From positions 5,022,001 through 5,086,000 of the forward strand of contig JAHREC010000009.1 in assembly GCA_020081605.1 (NCBI GenBank): a DNA stretch of 64,000 nucleotides, read 5' to 3'. Each line of letters begins with the position of its first letter. The first letter of the stretch is position 1. Position numbers and translations under genes: made by a program. The stretch is from Albifimbria verrucaria (lineage: Eukaryota; Ascomycota; Sordariomycetes; Hypocreales; Stachybotryaceae). The notes under the pieces were generated by a model. The model did not search any database. It was not told the DNA's origin and saw nothing but the letters and a program-made list of their open reading frames with translations. Of this stretch, positions 1 to 12,295 are shown piece after piece.

Positions 1-104
1 GTCATTTGCCTGGTAGCAGTTTCGCTTTCTCTTCGTTTAATCTAGGCGGAGAACAGGGGCTAAAGCTTCATCATCTAGATCAGGAAAACTGACCCTCAAA
101 GGAA

Positions 105-1914
105 TTATTCATCCCCATCAGATGTCGAATTATGCGTGAGATTATCGAATGTCCAACACATCGAAGACAGGTCATCTTCGTTCTCGTAGAGTGTCGGCGC
201 TTCTGAACTCCACCAGTAGTACCCATTTGCAGTTGCCGCAACAGAGAATTCTTCATCCCTGAACAACAACGTGATCCCTTGAGTTCGATGCACCAATCGA
301 CGAAGCTTTCCTACTGGTACATACTTGCCAATAGGCGGTGCAAGCTCCTGTCCATCGAGGCTGCAGGCATAGAAACGGACTAGATGCCGTGGTCCCGCTG
401 TCCTATCCGCCATAGATGCTTGATATTGGAAAATCGCGGAGTCGTCCAAGAGACTCACTTGCAAAACAACCCTATCGTCGGCGACATAATTGAACTCGGG
501 TTCATCCGCGACTTGTGCTGCCGCCGGCAACGGCGCGTACTGAATTTGGTGGAATTTCTCGCTGACTATGTTAAAGCAATCTGCGATCCAGGTGCCATAT
601 TCAAGACTCCAAGGAATAGTGTCGCCCAGCATGGCCCTCGAGGGTCCAATGTCGTATAATGCTAGCATATGCAATCCATAGGAGTTCATCCTCTGACAAG
701 ATTGCCCAATAACAGTCAAAGAAGGACCAAATAAGTTGTCTGGTAGATTGAAGTGAATCAAGTCTCCGTTAAAATACTTGTCAGGCGGAGGCGGGTTCTG
801 AACAATCTTCTCGTATTTCTGTGTAGGTTTGCCATTTTCGTACTTGGTCACCACGAACTTATGTCGATTCTCGTCTTTTGGCTCTGGAGGGATTCGGCTC
901 TTGTATAATCGGACAAGAAAGAAGATGTTTTTTCGCGTGGGGTGGAACAAGACGCCTGGTATCGGTTGAGCGCGTCGGCCATCGGCATCTGCGTCTGCTA
1001 TCGCTTCATCTATAATAATTGACTTTCCATTCCATTTCCACATAATTACTGTGCCGGGTTGTGTAATGACAATAACCGTTTCGTCCTGTATGTAGCAGGT
1101 CTCAAAGGGTGCAGGCAAGGTGACCTCCCTCTCTGCACGAGTTTGATGATTCATAATGTGTCTGGAACACCAGAGAATTAGCAAGTAGCAACAAATCCTG
1201 TCAAGTAAGAAGCATGCTCACAATATTCTGTTTCCACTGGGAGGTCCTATCCGTAGCGCTACCATGAGCTTGGTGCCAAGCGCTCTCAAGGCCAAACGAT
1301 ATCCAGCAAGGAGGCTTGTGCCAAACACAAGCTTGCGATGGTATAAGTCGTGCAGGCTATCAAGATGTACAATCGTACGATCGGTCTCGTCGCCGCACTG
1401 CCATGCAACCAAGCCATCGCTGCAGTATACGACCGGCTCGGCTCGATTGAAAGGGCTACTAGTCCCGTACGGTTGTAAGTTGACCTTTCGACCTCGCTTA
1501 TCATTACGATTAGCCCATGCTACTGTTCCACCCGGCCCAGGAAGTTCATGTCTCTTCATATATCTCTTGGAAGCCTCGAGAAGAAGTGCTAAGGGTCTTG
1601 CGCGTCTCGGTACAGCTCAAGAAGTCCCGGAAAGCGAAAGCGACAGATAAAACGCGCAACAGCAAGATTTGACCAAGCTTCCTCCACGAGCGCGATACCA
1701 TACGGCAATTTATAACGTCTCTTATAGACAGCGAGAGGCCGATGATGCAGATAATCTCTGAAGGCAGATGCTGCAGGCCTGCTAAACCGAGGATCGGAAA
1801 GTCTCCGTTGCAAAGCTGACGCCGAATCTCAATTAACTCCCATGGCGACAAACTTGAAAGCAGATCTTTCACGGCATCCCGGCGCTGGTTCGCGTCTGGT
1901 AATGCCATGCTCAT
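105..1914 (-). CDS. F-box protein (substrate adaptor-like), frame broken twice
   Basis: The N-terminal part, about residues 30-70, holds an F-box (LPSEI, then CRMVSRSWRKL), the segment that binds Skp1 in SCF ubiquitin ligases. The remaining ~500 residues have no domain I recognise; in this fungal family they are presumed to bind the substrate. One intron lies at 1221-1162 (GTGAGC...CCAG) and joins in frame. Two breaks, near 1673 and 1593-1595, each look like one missing base in a G or C run. Adding them makes the coding length 1,752 bases, exactly 584 codons. The text after the first break (FPGLLELYRD) is typical of such proteins. I chose the start at 1914 because it lies just upstream of the F-box. 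The F-box call is good; the substrate is unknown. Confidence 0.72.
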
Positions 1915-2489
1915 TTTACAATGATGCGAGCGATGGAGGCGATACTTGAAGTGTGTGTCTGAGTCAAGAAAAGGTACAGTCAGGTGGCACTTTAAAATGT
2001 TGTCTGAGCGGCTAATGCTGCATATGCACGGCAAACACAGGGACTAAAGTTCAAAGCAATACGGTAGTATATTTGCATAATTAATTATAACGCTTTAAAA
2101 AAGGTATATTAATAAGTCATCCACTTTGAGATGAAATTTGTTAGTATACTAGGAATGCTAGCTGGAGACGACCATAACATCTGTCTTCATACCATGTTCG
2201 TAAGAATTGACTTTCTGGGTGTGACGATGAAGTACAGGGTAGGCCATCGTCTCAACTGTACCAGCACCACCATCTCATCAGGTTTGTTGTATTCGAGAGG
2301 AGTGTCAACCTGTGGGTATATATTTCTTTCGTAATATTCCGTGCCTTAAGTCAATAAATCTGTCTCGAAATATGAAAACAACCGAATTGAACCTTGGGTA
2401 ACGAGCAGAATTTATCCCTTGCTGCTGAATCTGATGTCCTTATTTAGTTATAGATGTGTCCCTGTCATGTGCAATAATAAATCTATAAA
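1915..2489. other. Intergenic, F-box gene to P450
   Basis: AT-rich spacer between the F-box start and the P450 stop. Short open stretches on the + strand have no recognisable product. I see no RNA gene or repeat. Confidence 0.5.
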
Positions 2490-4330
2490 TCACTCCAACT
2501 GGGTTGACAAACTAACAAATGAGAGAACTGGGCAATCATGTTTCTTTCTCCAATTCCCGCCAATACTCCCACGTCTCTTGAAAACGAGATTGGGCCCATC
2601 ATGATCTGCGACAAATATATCATCGAGTTGAAATTGATCAGGCTGGGTCCATCGATCTCTACTTCCTTCTATTCCTTCGCCTAATTTCCCTTCTAAGCCA
2701 GGGGCAGATTCAAAGTCAAAATACCACAAAATCCTGGCAATGGCTATGCTTATTTCCATGTAGGCCATAGACTTGCCTGGGCAACTCCGGTCGCCAAAGC
2801 CAAAGTTTGCTTGCGCGCGGCGCATGATTTTCCTTTGTTCTTGCTTTTCGGGACTATCAGACTCTGGCTCTGGCTCTAGCCAACGCTCAGGCCGGAACAG
2901 GAAGGGTTCGGGATAGTATTCTGGGTTATGCAGAATACTATAAAGGTGAACAGCCACTTGTGTGCCGCGAGGAATATCGTGTCCATCTACGACAAAAGGC
3001 TGTGTCGACGTGGGATCGGCCTCTCTCCATAGAGTTGTCAGAGAAGGCGGAGACATACGAATGGCCTCATCAATGACTGCGCGAAGATATTTGCAGTCTG
3101 ATAGTTTCTGTCCAGCACATATGTCCTCACCCGATGAGAAGTTCTCTCGTATCTCTGCGGCCAAACAGTCATATGCGGCGGGATGACGTGCCAAGTAAAA
3201 GAGTGTGCTGCTCATAGCTGTTGCAACTGTTGTGCCTCCAGCTATGATAAAGACGACAGCTTCCGTTCGGAGTTCACTTTCATAGAGTCCCACGCCGGCC
3301 TTTTCATTGTTGACAGCAACAGAGTAGAAATCTGCCTTGGCATCCTTAGGTAAAGCTTTGCGAGCATTAATCATTCCCATAATAGCGCTATACACTTTTG
3401 GGCGCTCTTCTTCCGGAGCTGGCGGACTATTGGGCTGATAAAGCCAATGGATGGCCAGTTGTAAAGATACCTACCCCATAGAGTAGCTTAGTTATGGTGT
3501 CGATTATGAAGCGGTTAGTGGCTGTTGACTGAGTATCCAGTTCATGGCCGAACGAGAGGAACCCGACGACATCGACTGCAAGTCGCTTACAGTTGACACT
3601 TGCATTCACAACATCGCTTGTTTCGCTAGCCCTCAGCAATTTCTGGAGAAATATGTTGATTTGAGCGCTCATGATTGGCTCAAAGTTACCGAGCGATCGT
3701 GGTGATATAATGGGGGCAATGGCATTTCGCTTTCTTCTATGCTCGGTTTTGTTAACCTCTTCAAGGAGATTGGGTGGCTCATTTGGGCGTGTACTCCGGT
3801 AGGCTTTTCCTTTGGTGACTCCGGGATTAAAGTATATATCTTGACGCTGTCAGCAATATGAAAGTGGCCAAAGAACAATGGACCTGGCTGGTTACCTTGT
3901 ACAGCCGTGAGAGAGTTGAAAACGAGCCGGTTTGGGCCTGCTCTATAAACTGGTCCTGTTTTCTGTGTCAGTATTTGAGGAGGTTTCTCGGATACGCATG
4001 ACCAAATGCGACTGTCTCACCGTAGGTTTGGAGATTCTGGTAAACGTTCAAGTGAGGCCTTCTTCCAGCCGCGTGAAAACCAGCATATCCATCCGTAAGT
4101 TTCGCCAGTAACGGGCCTGGGTACTTGCGCAAGGGTGAAATACAACGCGAGAAGCAAATAAGGTAAATCCCTAGCAATTGAGGTTATGGTGGGGCGGTAT
4201 AATGTAGATAAGGGATGCCACTCACCCATATGAGGAAAATGTAGATGATACAACGGGGTGCCAATGCCAGTATCCGAGGTAAGGTCAAAGACCTGAGATC
4301 ATCCATCATGGCTGAGGTTGCTGGAGTCAT
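2490..4330 (-). CDS. Cytochrome P450 monooxygenase
   Basis: A heme-thiolate monooxygenase, probably ER-anchored. Visible hallmarks are the proline hinge near the N-terminus (KYPGPLLAKL), the I-helix oxygen groove (AGGTTVATAM), the K-helix ExxR (EAIR), the PERW motif (FRPERWLEP) and the heme loop FGFGDRSCPGKSM with its cysteine ligand. Five exons are likely, with introns near 4225-4171, 4020-3963, 3895-3840 and 3470-3419. Total length is about 540 aa, normal for the class. The splice phases of the first three exons do not close exactly, which fits missing bases there. The start at 4330 gives a hydrophobic N-terminal segment. General layout resembles CYP58/CYP65-type fungal P450s, but the substrate cannot be inferred and no secondary-metabolite backbone gene is adjacent. 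Confidence 0.85.
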
Positions 4331-5936
4331 AATATGACAAATTAACAGTTGTTTGTCTCGAAATTCTCAAAATGACGAGAACTGGTCCAAATCCTTAGCC
4401 GTCAGGACAAGAAAGGAAGACAGAGCAAGTTGGAGCGCAGCCGTCTTTTAATCAACTTCAATCCACTCTTGTTGGTCGCCTGTCCGAGCCAAGCTAATCA
4501 GGGCAACAGTGTTGGGGGCTGGGGTCCTCCACGGAGCCCTACCATTGGGCTGGAAAGCTGCAGTCAGATTTTCGTTGGATGCCGTAGCAGCACTGGTAAT
4601 AATCTTTGGTTACATTGCAGCATCCCAAGTAAGCATCTTCCTTAACATCCCCGCCTGGAAGCTGACCCGCTGCCAGGGTGATGTTCATTCTTGGCTTCTT
4701 GACCATGGCTTTTTGCGCACATCGACGGTATGGGTCCTCTTAGGATAATCAATTAATGGTTGCATGGATGAGGTGTGCTTGGACTCTGGAGCTGGAGTCG
4801 AAGTTTTCATAGAGACTAATCATTTGTTTCGGTTACCACCAGACTACAGCTTTGTAACACTCTCAAATACTCGATTGCAATGGAATCGCGGTCTCTTCAG
4901 TGTACGCCTTGTACTAGCAACACGTCGTAAACGGCGTCTAAGACCTTTGGCCTGTTCGTCATCACCACTGCTTGGACAACCTTCATATCACCTCTGAACT
5001 TGTGTTCGGCATATCATTCAGAATTAGTCTGCATCTTCGAACATACCTCACGAACAGCGTAGCATGCATCTTTTGGTGTTCTGACATGTATACATACTCG
5101 TTGAGAGATGATATCGATCTTTTGCCTTTGCGTGTCTCACAGTCTGGTGTGTCCACGTCATCACCTCCCTCTGCCAGCCAGAATCTCTCGCAGGGAACTA
5201 AAATCCTTTCTCATTGTTGGCAGTGAAATGTATAACCACGATAAAACAATGACGTGTCAGATTATTGGATGCGCACGGCAGAACCATTTAAAGTGTGGCA
5301 ATTTCCAATTTGAGAGACGTCTAGATGGCGACGTAATAAAGGCTATATATAGTGACAGGTTGGAGGTCTTCTTCAGTGTTCCAGTTGGTCCGAATTCACT
5401 GGGTATTGAGATGCTTCATCATCGAGCCAAAAGCTTCAAAATATCCGTACCGGTATTTCCCATCTCACCTATCATGGGAAACACCAAGTAATTTACAGTG
5501 CCTATACGGTACAGCCCAAAATACACCAAGCTGGTCGATTACCTAATCTGCCTCGGCCTCCGATGTGACGAAGTGTTTAGCCAAAATGACGTGGACGCAG
5601 AGAACTAGCTCGGTACCTGGAGCTATGCGGGTGCAACTACCAACCGCAAGTAGCTTCGGAGTATCTTATCGCTCCCCACGTTTCCCTTATCGCTGACAGT
5701 CACACTGACACTCCGATCGTGATCCATGTCTCTCTGACTGCTTCCGCCTGACCTTCCCCTGCCGCTCGTCTGCGTTCCTACTCCTCTCCACAGCGTGTTT
5801 CGCCGTTGTTCCTCTTGCATTCACCATGAATTTCTCCTAGATACTACAGTTTTCTCAATTACTTCCTCTTCCACCATCCATTCCCGAGACCAAGGCCGCG
5901 GCCTATCCCCGAGGCTTCCGCCTATCTACTCCCAGG
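4331..5936. other. Long intergenic region with one hydrophobic ORF
   Basis: Between the divergent P450 and MCH1 genes. A hydrophobic + strand ORF at 4509-4748 (79 aa) and another at 4764-4997 might be remnants of a membrane protein, but I could not join them or name a family. From about 5690 to 5935 the + strand is CT-rich, as in many fungal 5' leaders, and is probably the MCH1 promoter and leader. Confidence 0.4.
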
Positions 5937-7672
5937 ATGCCGACCTTCGCCTCCGACGATGACCTGACCGTGGTCGCTCCCATGGCTGAGAGCGACCAGA
6001 GCTCGACCATCAGCGCCGACGACTATGAGTCCGGCTCCGACTCGAGTTCTCGCAGGCGGCTAGTCCGCGCCAAGCAGGCCATCCGTATCATGTCCCTGGT
6101 CGCATCCACCATCTCTGCCCTCTGCGCCGGTTCCATCGTCGTCTTCTCGCTGTACGCGCCCAAGTTCCAGTCGCGGCTGCGCTACAATCAGTTTCAGGTC
6201 AACGGCGTCGCCATCGGTAGTTCGCTTGCGCTCTACCTGCCCATCTCCATCATGGGTTACGTCTGCGATCGTGTCGGTGCTGCGCCTCTAGCCTTCCTTG
6301 CGGCTTTCCTCTTCGGCGGCGGCTATGGCCTGGCAGCCCTCATCTACAAGAAGGTCGACTTGGACTATAGGGAGAATCATGGCGATACATCATGGTCCTA
6401 CCCGTATATGGTACTTGCGTTTGTTCTCGTTGGAGCGGGAACCTGCGCCATGTACATCACGTCCGTCTCCACCGTTGCCAAGAACTTTGGTAAGGGCAAA
6501 TATCGAGGTCTCGCGCTCGCGATGCCAATCACCGGTTTTGGTCTGAGCGGCATGTGGCTCAGCCAGGCTGGCAGCCATTTATTTTCCGAGACACGCCCTG
6601 ACGGCTCCAAGGGTGACGTCGACGTCTTTCGCTTCTTCGTTTTCCTGGCCATTCTCCTTTTCATCGTGGGCATTGTCGGCACCTTCACCTTGAGGGTTGT
6701 TGATGAGCAGGATCTGATTGAGGAAGCCATCGAGGAACTGGAGAACAGTGGGCTCCTAGATGGAAGCTCACTCCTGGGCCGGGCCGAAAGAGTCGATTAT
6801 GGTGCTGTTGAGCGCCACGCTTCCATCGGCGGGGACGAGGACACGGCATTGCTTGAACCTACCAAGGACGACGACGCTCGGTGGAAGAAGAATTTTGTGC
6901 TGAACGCGGAGACTCGCCGCTTCCTCACGGATCACACCATGTGGCCGTTTGCTCTCGCCTTTTTATTCATGATTGGACCTGGTGAAGCCTTTGTCAACAA
7001 CCTTGGCACCATTCTTGGCACATTGACGCCCCGGCCACCGAGGGCTTTGGCAGCGGGACGTCGGCTGCCACACACGTCTCCGTCTTTGGCATCACTAGCA
7101 CCATCGCCCGTGTTCTCATTGGTACGCTCACCGATTTACTTGCACCGTCACCACACACTCAGCACGTTCAAATCGGATCCTCTCAGACCCTCACACCACC
7201 CCGGCGCTTCTCTGTTTCCCGAGTTGTCTTTATGCTTTTCTTTGGTGTACTTCTTTCGCTTGGGCTTCTCTTCCTTGCATCCGGCGCCGCCCAGAACCAT
7301 GCGGACCGGTTTTGGGTTGTATCAGGCCTCGTTGGTGCGGGCTACGGCGCTGTCTTCAGTCTTACACCGCTCATTGTCACCATCATTTGGGGTGTCGAGA
7401 ATTTCGCCACCAACTTTGGCATCATTGCCATGCTGCCGGCCGTGGGATCAACGTTCTGGGGCCTGCTCTACTCGGCGGGCTACCAGGCGGGTGCCAAGGC
7501 GTCTCATGCGGGGACTGCAGACGGCAGTGCGGACGACATGTTCTGCTATGGAAAGCAGTGCTACTCGACAACTTTCTGGGGCGAGACGATTACTGTCTGG
7601 ATAGCATGTGGTTTGCTTTTGTGGGCATGGCTAGGAAAGGGAGGTTGGAGACAGCGTGGCATTGTCATTTAG
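5937..7672 (+). CDS. mch1: MCH1-type major facilitator transporter
   Basis: An MFS membrane transporter of the fungal MCH1 (monocarboxylate transporter homologue) family; the yeast member's substrate is unsettled. A charged, serine-rich cytosolic N-terminus of about 45 residues is followed by membrane segments starting near SLVASTISALCAGSIVVFSLYAP. A long acidic loop holds LLGRAERVDYGAVERH, and the second helical half runs to the C-terminus (FATNFGIIAMLPAVGSTFWG). The frame breaks once, at the C run 7029-7032. One extra C restores continuity from TLTP into PATEGFGSGTS and gives 1,737 bases, 579 codons, with no intron. The start is the first ATG after a CT-rich leader. MRE11 follows on the same strand 540 bases downstream. 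Confidence 0.82.
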
Positions 7673-8210
7673 AGCTTTGATGACGGATTTCTTTGCATCT
7701 TCGCATTATATACGATATGCGGCAGGCAACCGGCGTCTGGGAATGGGGCACTTTGATTTGGTCAATTACAGGTTGGTATTAGCAAGTCATGCATCTTCAA
7801 TAGACGTGCATTTGTCTATGTGATGTTGAGATGAGTGTGTATGGCCACCAACCGACCTTGATTGCGTCAGCGAACAACATGAATAAAAAAAGTAAAAATT
7901 TCCGTAGACAAACGACAAATGTAAACAATTTGGCAATGAGAGTATTAACCACGATACATCTGTTCAACATTCATTTCATGACGCCAACATGGCTTGCTTG
8001 ACGCTGGACAAGCATCATGGAAGCCGTCACGTGAGCTCGCGTCTGGCATTTTCGCGTCACGATTTGGCCCCGCGCTCAAGCTCAGCTCAGCTTGACGTAA
8101 CCAACGATTCTGCTCGCAACGATAGCTGATGGCGTTTTGATCAGCGTTTGCCTTTCCTTTTCAGATGACTCGAGATACCTCGTTCTTCTAACCGGATCTA
8201 ACCGTTCAGA
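7673..8210. other. Intergenic, MCH1 to MRE11
   Basis: Contains the MCH1 3' region and the MRE11 promoter. The ~160 bases before the MRE11 ATG are GC-richer than the rest. No repeat or RNA gene seen. Confidence 0.5.
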
Positions 8211-10531
8211 ATGCCCGAATTCACTGGTATGTCTTGTCAACCAAGCTCAGTACGTAGGAGCTGCGGCTGACTCTCGATAGAGGCGGATACCATCCGCATC
8301 CTCGTCGCAACGGACAATCATGTCGGTTTTGAGGAGCGGGACCCCATCCGCAAAGATGATAGCTGGCGGACATTCGACGAAGTCATGAATGTTGCACGCA
8401 CTGAAGATGTACGATAATCGCCCACGCCACCACGTCTCGAAGCTAATCGTCCAGGTTGACATGGTTCTTCTCGCCGGCGATCTTTTTCACGAAAACAAAC
8501 CCTCTCGCAAGTCCCTTTACCAAGTCATGCGTTCTCTCCGTCAAAATTGCCTGGGCATGAAGCCGTGTCCGCTCGAGTTCCTCTCCGATGCCGCGACCGT
8601 CTTCGATGGGGCCTTTGCCCACGTCAACTACGAGGACCCAGATATCAATATCTCCATTCCCGTCTTCTCCATCCACGGTAACCATGACGACCCCTCGGGC
8701 GATGGAAATTATTGCTCGCTCGACCTCCTGCAGGCTAGTGGACTTCTCAACTACTATGGTCGTATCCCCGAAGCCGATAATATCGAGGCGAAACCGATCC
8801 TGTTGCAGAAGGGTAGTACCAAGCTGGCGCTGTTTGGCTTGAGCAATGTCAGGGACGAGCGCATGTTTAGAACGTTTCGGGACCACAAGGTGAAATGGTT
8901 CCGCCCAGGTGTGCAGATGGGAGAATGGTTCAATCTGCTGGCAGTGCACCAAAACCACCACGCACATACCGCGACGTCATACCTACCGGAAAACGTCCTA
9001 CCAGACTGGCTGGACTTGGTCGTGTGGGGACATGAGCACGAATGTGTGATTGATCCGACACAGAACCCAGAGACGGGCTTTCATGTGATGCAGCCTGGCT
9101 CATCTGTGGCAACGTCGCTTGTACCAGGCGAAGCCGTCCAGAAACATGTTGCCATTGTCAGTGTCACAGGAAAAGACTTCAAGGTTGACAAGATACCACT
9201 GAAGACTGTCCGTCCGTTTGTAACCAGGAGATCATACTGGCTCAGGATAAGCGTTTCAAGGGCCTCGACAAGAAAAAGGACAACCGACAAGAAGTGACAC
9301 GGAGATTAATGGAGGTTGTTGAGGAGATGATCGAGGAGGCCAATGCGGATTGGGAAGCCATTCAGACCGACGAGGAGGCTTTAGAAGAGCGGCCACTCCC
9401 CTGATTCGCCTCAAGGTGGAGTACACAGCGCCCGAGGGTGGACAATTTGAGTGCGAAAATCCACAACGTTTCTCAAATAGATTCCTCGGCAAGGTGGCTA
9501 ACACAAACGACGTTGTGTACTTCTACCGCAAGAAAACTTCACAACGTGGGTACCTCATCTCGTCTTTATGATGCGCTGCTAACTTGAGAAGGCAAAACGG
9601 CCATCGCCACCGATGACTTGGAAACGCTGACTGATGGCGGCGATATGATCAAGGTGGAATCACTAGTTAACGACTTTCTGTCAGCGCAGTCTCTGAAAGT
9701 CCTACCACAGGGCCCTTTTGGCGAGGCAGTCAACAGGTTCGTGTCGAAGGATGACAAGCATGCAATGGAGCTGTTTGTATCAGAGCATCTTACCGGCCAG
9801 GTACGGCAAATGCTGGGCTTGGAGTCGGATGATGAGGATTTGAACAGTGCCATGGATATCTACAGGACCAGGATCGAACAGCAACAACAGTCTAGCACGC
9901 GAAGCAATGCAGCGGCGCCAGAGAGGAAACGGGTGCTCAAGCCGAAGCCAGACACGTGGGATGATGACTTTGATGGCAATTGGGAAGATGAGCCCGACGC
10001 ATGGACATACGAGGGAGCAGACGATGGCGTGAGCCTTACCACGACACAGCTAGCCGGTGGGCGGTCATCACGAGGGCGTACACAGAACGACGATGAAGAC
10101 ATGGATATGGACGAAGATGATGCACCTCCTGCTAAAACGACGAAGCGGACCACAACGCGCACAACGAAAGCTGCCCCCAAGAAGGCACCAGCAAAGAAGC
10201 CTCCTGCTCGTGGCCGTGGACGAAAAGCAGCTCCACCTAGCGACGAAGAGGAAGAGGAAGAAGAGAAGGACGTTGTAATGGAGTCGGACGAAGAGCCCGA
10301 ACCTGCAAAGCCCCCACCCAAATCACGGGCACGACAGACCAAGGCGGCACCAGCGGCACCAGCGGCAACGAGAAGCACGCGCGCTTCAGGGCGAACGAAG
10401 CAATCAACGCTAAACTTTGCATCACAGAAGGGAACACACAAAAGCAAGCGCTGGAGATTAGTGACGATGAGATTTCTGACGATGATGCCTTTGAGCCTGC
10501 ACCAGTGGCTACCCGAACAAGGAGGCGGTAA
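8211..10531 (+). CDS. mre11: MRE11 double-strand break repair nuclease
   Basis: Nuclease subunit of the Mre11-Rad50-Nbs1/Xrs2 complex, which senses and trims DNA double-strand breaks. All phosphoesterase metal motifs are present in order: [32 protein letters not shown] and WGHEHEC. The Mre11 DNA-binding domain follows ([25 protein letters not shown] written in parts: [11 protein letters not shown] and NPQRFSNRF), then an acidic and RG/KK-rich tail ending SDDE...RTRRR. Introns are at 8227-8280, 8409-8454 and about 9548-9593. The first exon is only 16 bases, which fixes the start at 8211. Three breaks, at 9227, 9398-9401 and 10430-10432, each look like one missing G or C; the last restores the acidic SDDEISDDD tail. 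The third intron's phase is not fully resolved. Identification is certain. Confidence 0.95.
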
Positions 10532-10822
10532 GCGAAGAATATAGGCTGTGATGGAGATTTAGTGGTGAGATACCTTAATGAGAAGTGTAATTGCTGTCGT
10601 ACAGACGAAGGAAGCCTTGGGCAAAAGATGCGGTTTGCGGCTGTGTAAGTCCAATGAAGCTGGTGGGTTCTCAAGTAACCACTCCAAAAACAATGAATGT
10701 GTCACCAGGCATTTATATGTTTAGGCACCAAAAGAGTCTTATAATTTCGATGAAGACAAAGAAGGCCTCGACATAGGTAACGAAGAGGACAGAGGGTAAA
10801 AATGCAAAAAGATAAGCGGATC
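10532..10822. other. Intergenic, MRE11 to tRNA-Asp
   Basis: MRE11 3' region. No further gene supported. Confidence 0.4.
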
Positions 10823-10893
10823 TCTCCCGCCGGGAATTGAACCCGGGTCTCAAGCGTGACAAGCTTGCATACTGACCACTATACTACGGAAGA
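10823..10893 (-). tRNA. tRNA-Asp (GTC), no intron
   Basis: The minus strand folds as a complete cloverleaf of 71 bases. The acceptor stem is TCTTCCG with CGGGAGA, the D-loop contains AGTGGTCAGTA, the anticodon stem is CAAGC/GCTTG around TTGTCAC (anticodon GTC), and the T-arm is CCGGG-TTCAATT-CCCGG. The A and B box sequences are intact. Confidence 0.93.
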
Positions 10894-11906
10894 TGTTCAG
10901 GCGTTGAGCGCCTGTCGTAGGTGGATCACTTGATGAAAGTGGGACTGTTATTATCGCTTATACTTCTATTCATCTAAGTTGGTGTCAACCACAGCTCGCA
11001 TCTGACTTGTTACCCTACAATTCTTCAAATAATGACGAGTGGTACCATGTTTCTTGTGCATGTAATTGCTGGAGGTTAGATCTCGCTTTTTACAGCTATT
11101 AAATGTCCATGTTATTACTCTCTTGCTCACCATTGATACAATTTTTCTTGTGTGGTATGTCTGTTAATCCCAAGCCTTGCTTTGGTGTTGATTGCTACAA
11201 CAGGGCTTTTGTAGCAATACTTGGACGTGACTTTCAACGTCAGTCACACACTTTGCGACAGCACTTGTCTAAAACATAGGAATCTAGACCTCGATGTTAA
11301 TTTTTTCACACATTATTATTACATCTACTTGATAATAATCGCCAGTCGATATTCTTTAACATGATTCATTCTGCTCCTCGACTGGCCATTAGCCTGTCCG
11401 CCTCCGCGCACTTTCGCTTGTCTTAACACGGTTGCTAGAAACGTGATTTAAATTGGTTCTTGAGAAGGACAGGCTGTTGTCAAATGCATACTCATAATAT
11501 ATGGTGCGCCCTTTCATTAACTTCGTAATTTCTTTCGTGCCCGTTCTCGTGTCTTATTCATGTCATATCAACCCGTAACCATGGGAGCTAGAAATACAAG
11601 TTCAGCCCCGTTGTTAGTGCATCACAGCTCTTCAAGGCGCACATATGATACATGCCTTGGATATTTTTCACTAAGATAACAGTTATTTGCGCTGGAGAGA
11701 TGAAATGATTCGAGAATGTGTGCCATGTCTCCACATGAATCCACCTTTGCTAAATTACCGAGCCAGATACTGGAGTTCAGATCGATACCAGCATCGTTGG
11801 GCTAATGTTAGAGTCCGCAGTAGTTATCGATTGGAGCCTAGGATGGACCAGCGTTGAGACTTGTATGGATATTCCTTGCCGGGTCTGACATCCTGAGTCA
11901 TCAGAA
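10894..11906. other. Intergenic between two tRNA genes
   Basis: About 1 kb with no open frame worth calling. It is AT-rich with scattered homopolymers; no repeat family recognised. Confidence 0.5.
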
Positions 11907-11993
11907 GCCGCGATCGTCTAGTGGTGAGGACATCAGTTTGTGGCCAGACTGATTAGTACACTGAAAACGGCGGTTCGATTCCGCCTCGTGGCA
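11907..11993 (+). tRNA. tRNA-His (GTG) with ~15-base intron
   Basis: Acceptor GCCGCGA pairs with TCGTGGC, followed by A73 as usual for eukaryotic histidine tRNA. The anticodon stem is TCAGT/ACTGA and the loop begins TTGTGG, giving anticodon GTG. About 15 bases beginning CCAGACTG interrupt the loop one base 3' of the anticodon, the normal place for a tRNA intron. The T-arm is GGCGG-TTCGATT-CCGCC. Confidence 0.9.
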
Positions 11994-12295
11994 ACGAGCT
12001 CACATTTTTGCCATTTTTCACGATTTCACATGGCTGTGTTGATGAACGAACTCGAGAATAGAGTAGTTGCGTGCAACGATGTCCATTAGTTCCATTGTAG
12101 CATCAGTGCCATCAGAATACGTTGTCGCAGCTGGTGTCAAGCCAAGCAGCACAAGGACGCAAGTGGTGAATGACTACCTAATTATCCATCATGGTGATAT
12201 AATGTAAATAGATCATGTACGATTTCTGGTGCTTGTTGATACAATAGTTCTATGAAGATCTGCCATTTGATCTGACCTCATATGTAAAGATGAGC
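11994..12295. other. Intergenic, tRNA-His to PDI-like gene
   Basis: Spacer holding the tRNA terminator region and the 3' end of the convergent PDI-like gene. Nothing else seen. Confidence 0.4.

Noticed and set aside
2490..4330. P450 as part of a secondary-metabolite cluster
   Set aside because: No polyketide synthase, peptide synthetase or terpene cyclase in the window; neighbours are an F-box gene and MCH1.
4509..4748. Hydrophobic 79-aa ORF as a real membrane protein
   Set aside because: No family resemblance I can support, no splice partners that extend it.
6398..6730. Minus-strand ORF inside MCH1
   Set aside because: Shadow of transmembrane codons; the sense frame shows clear transporter features.
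9860..10447. Long minus-strand ORF antisense to the MRE11 tail
   Set aside because: A shadow of the low-complexity acidic/basic tail; Ser/Ala-rich nonsense with no domain.
8211..10531. MRE11 as a pseudogene
   Set aside because: Its three breaks are single missing bases in G/C runs, all motifs on both sides are intact, and the same error type occurs in every neighbour.
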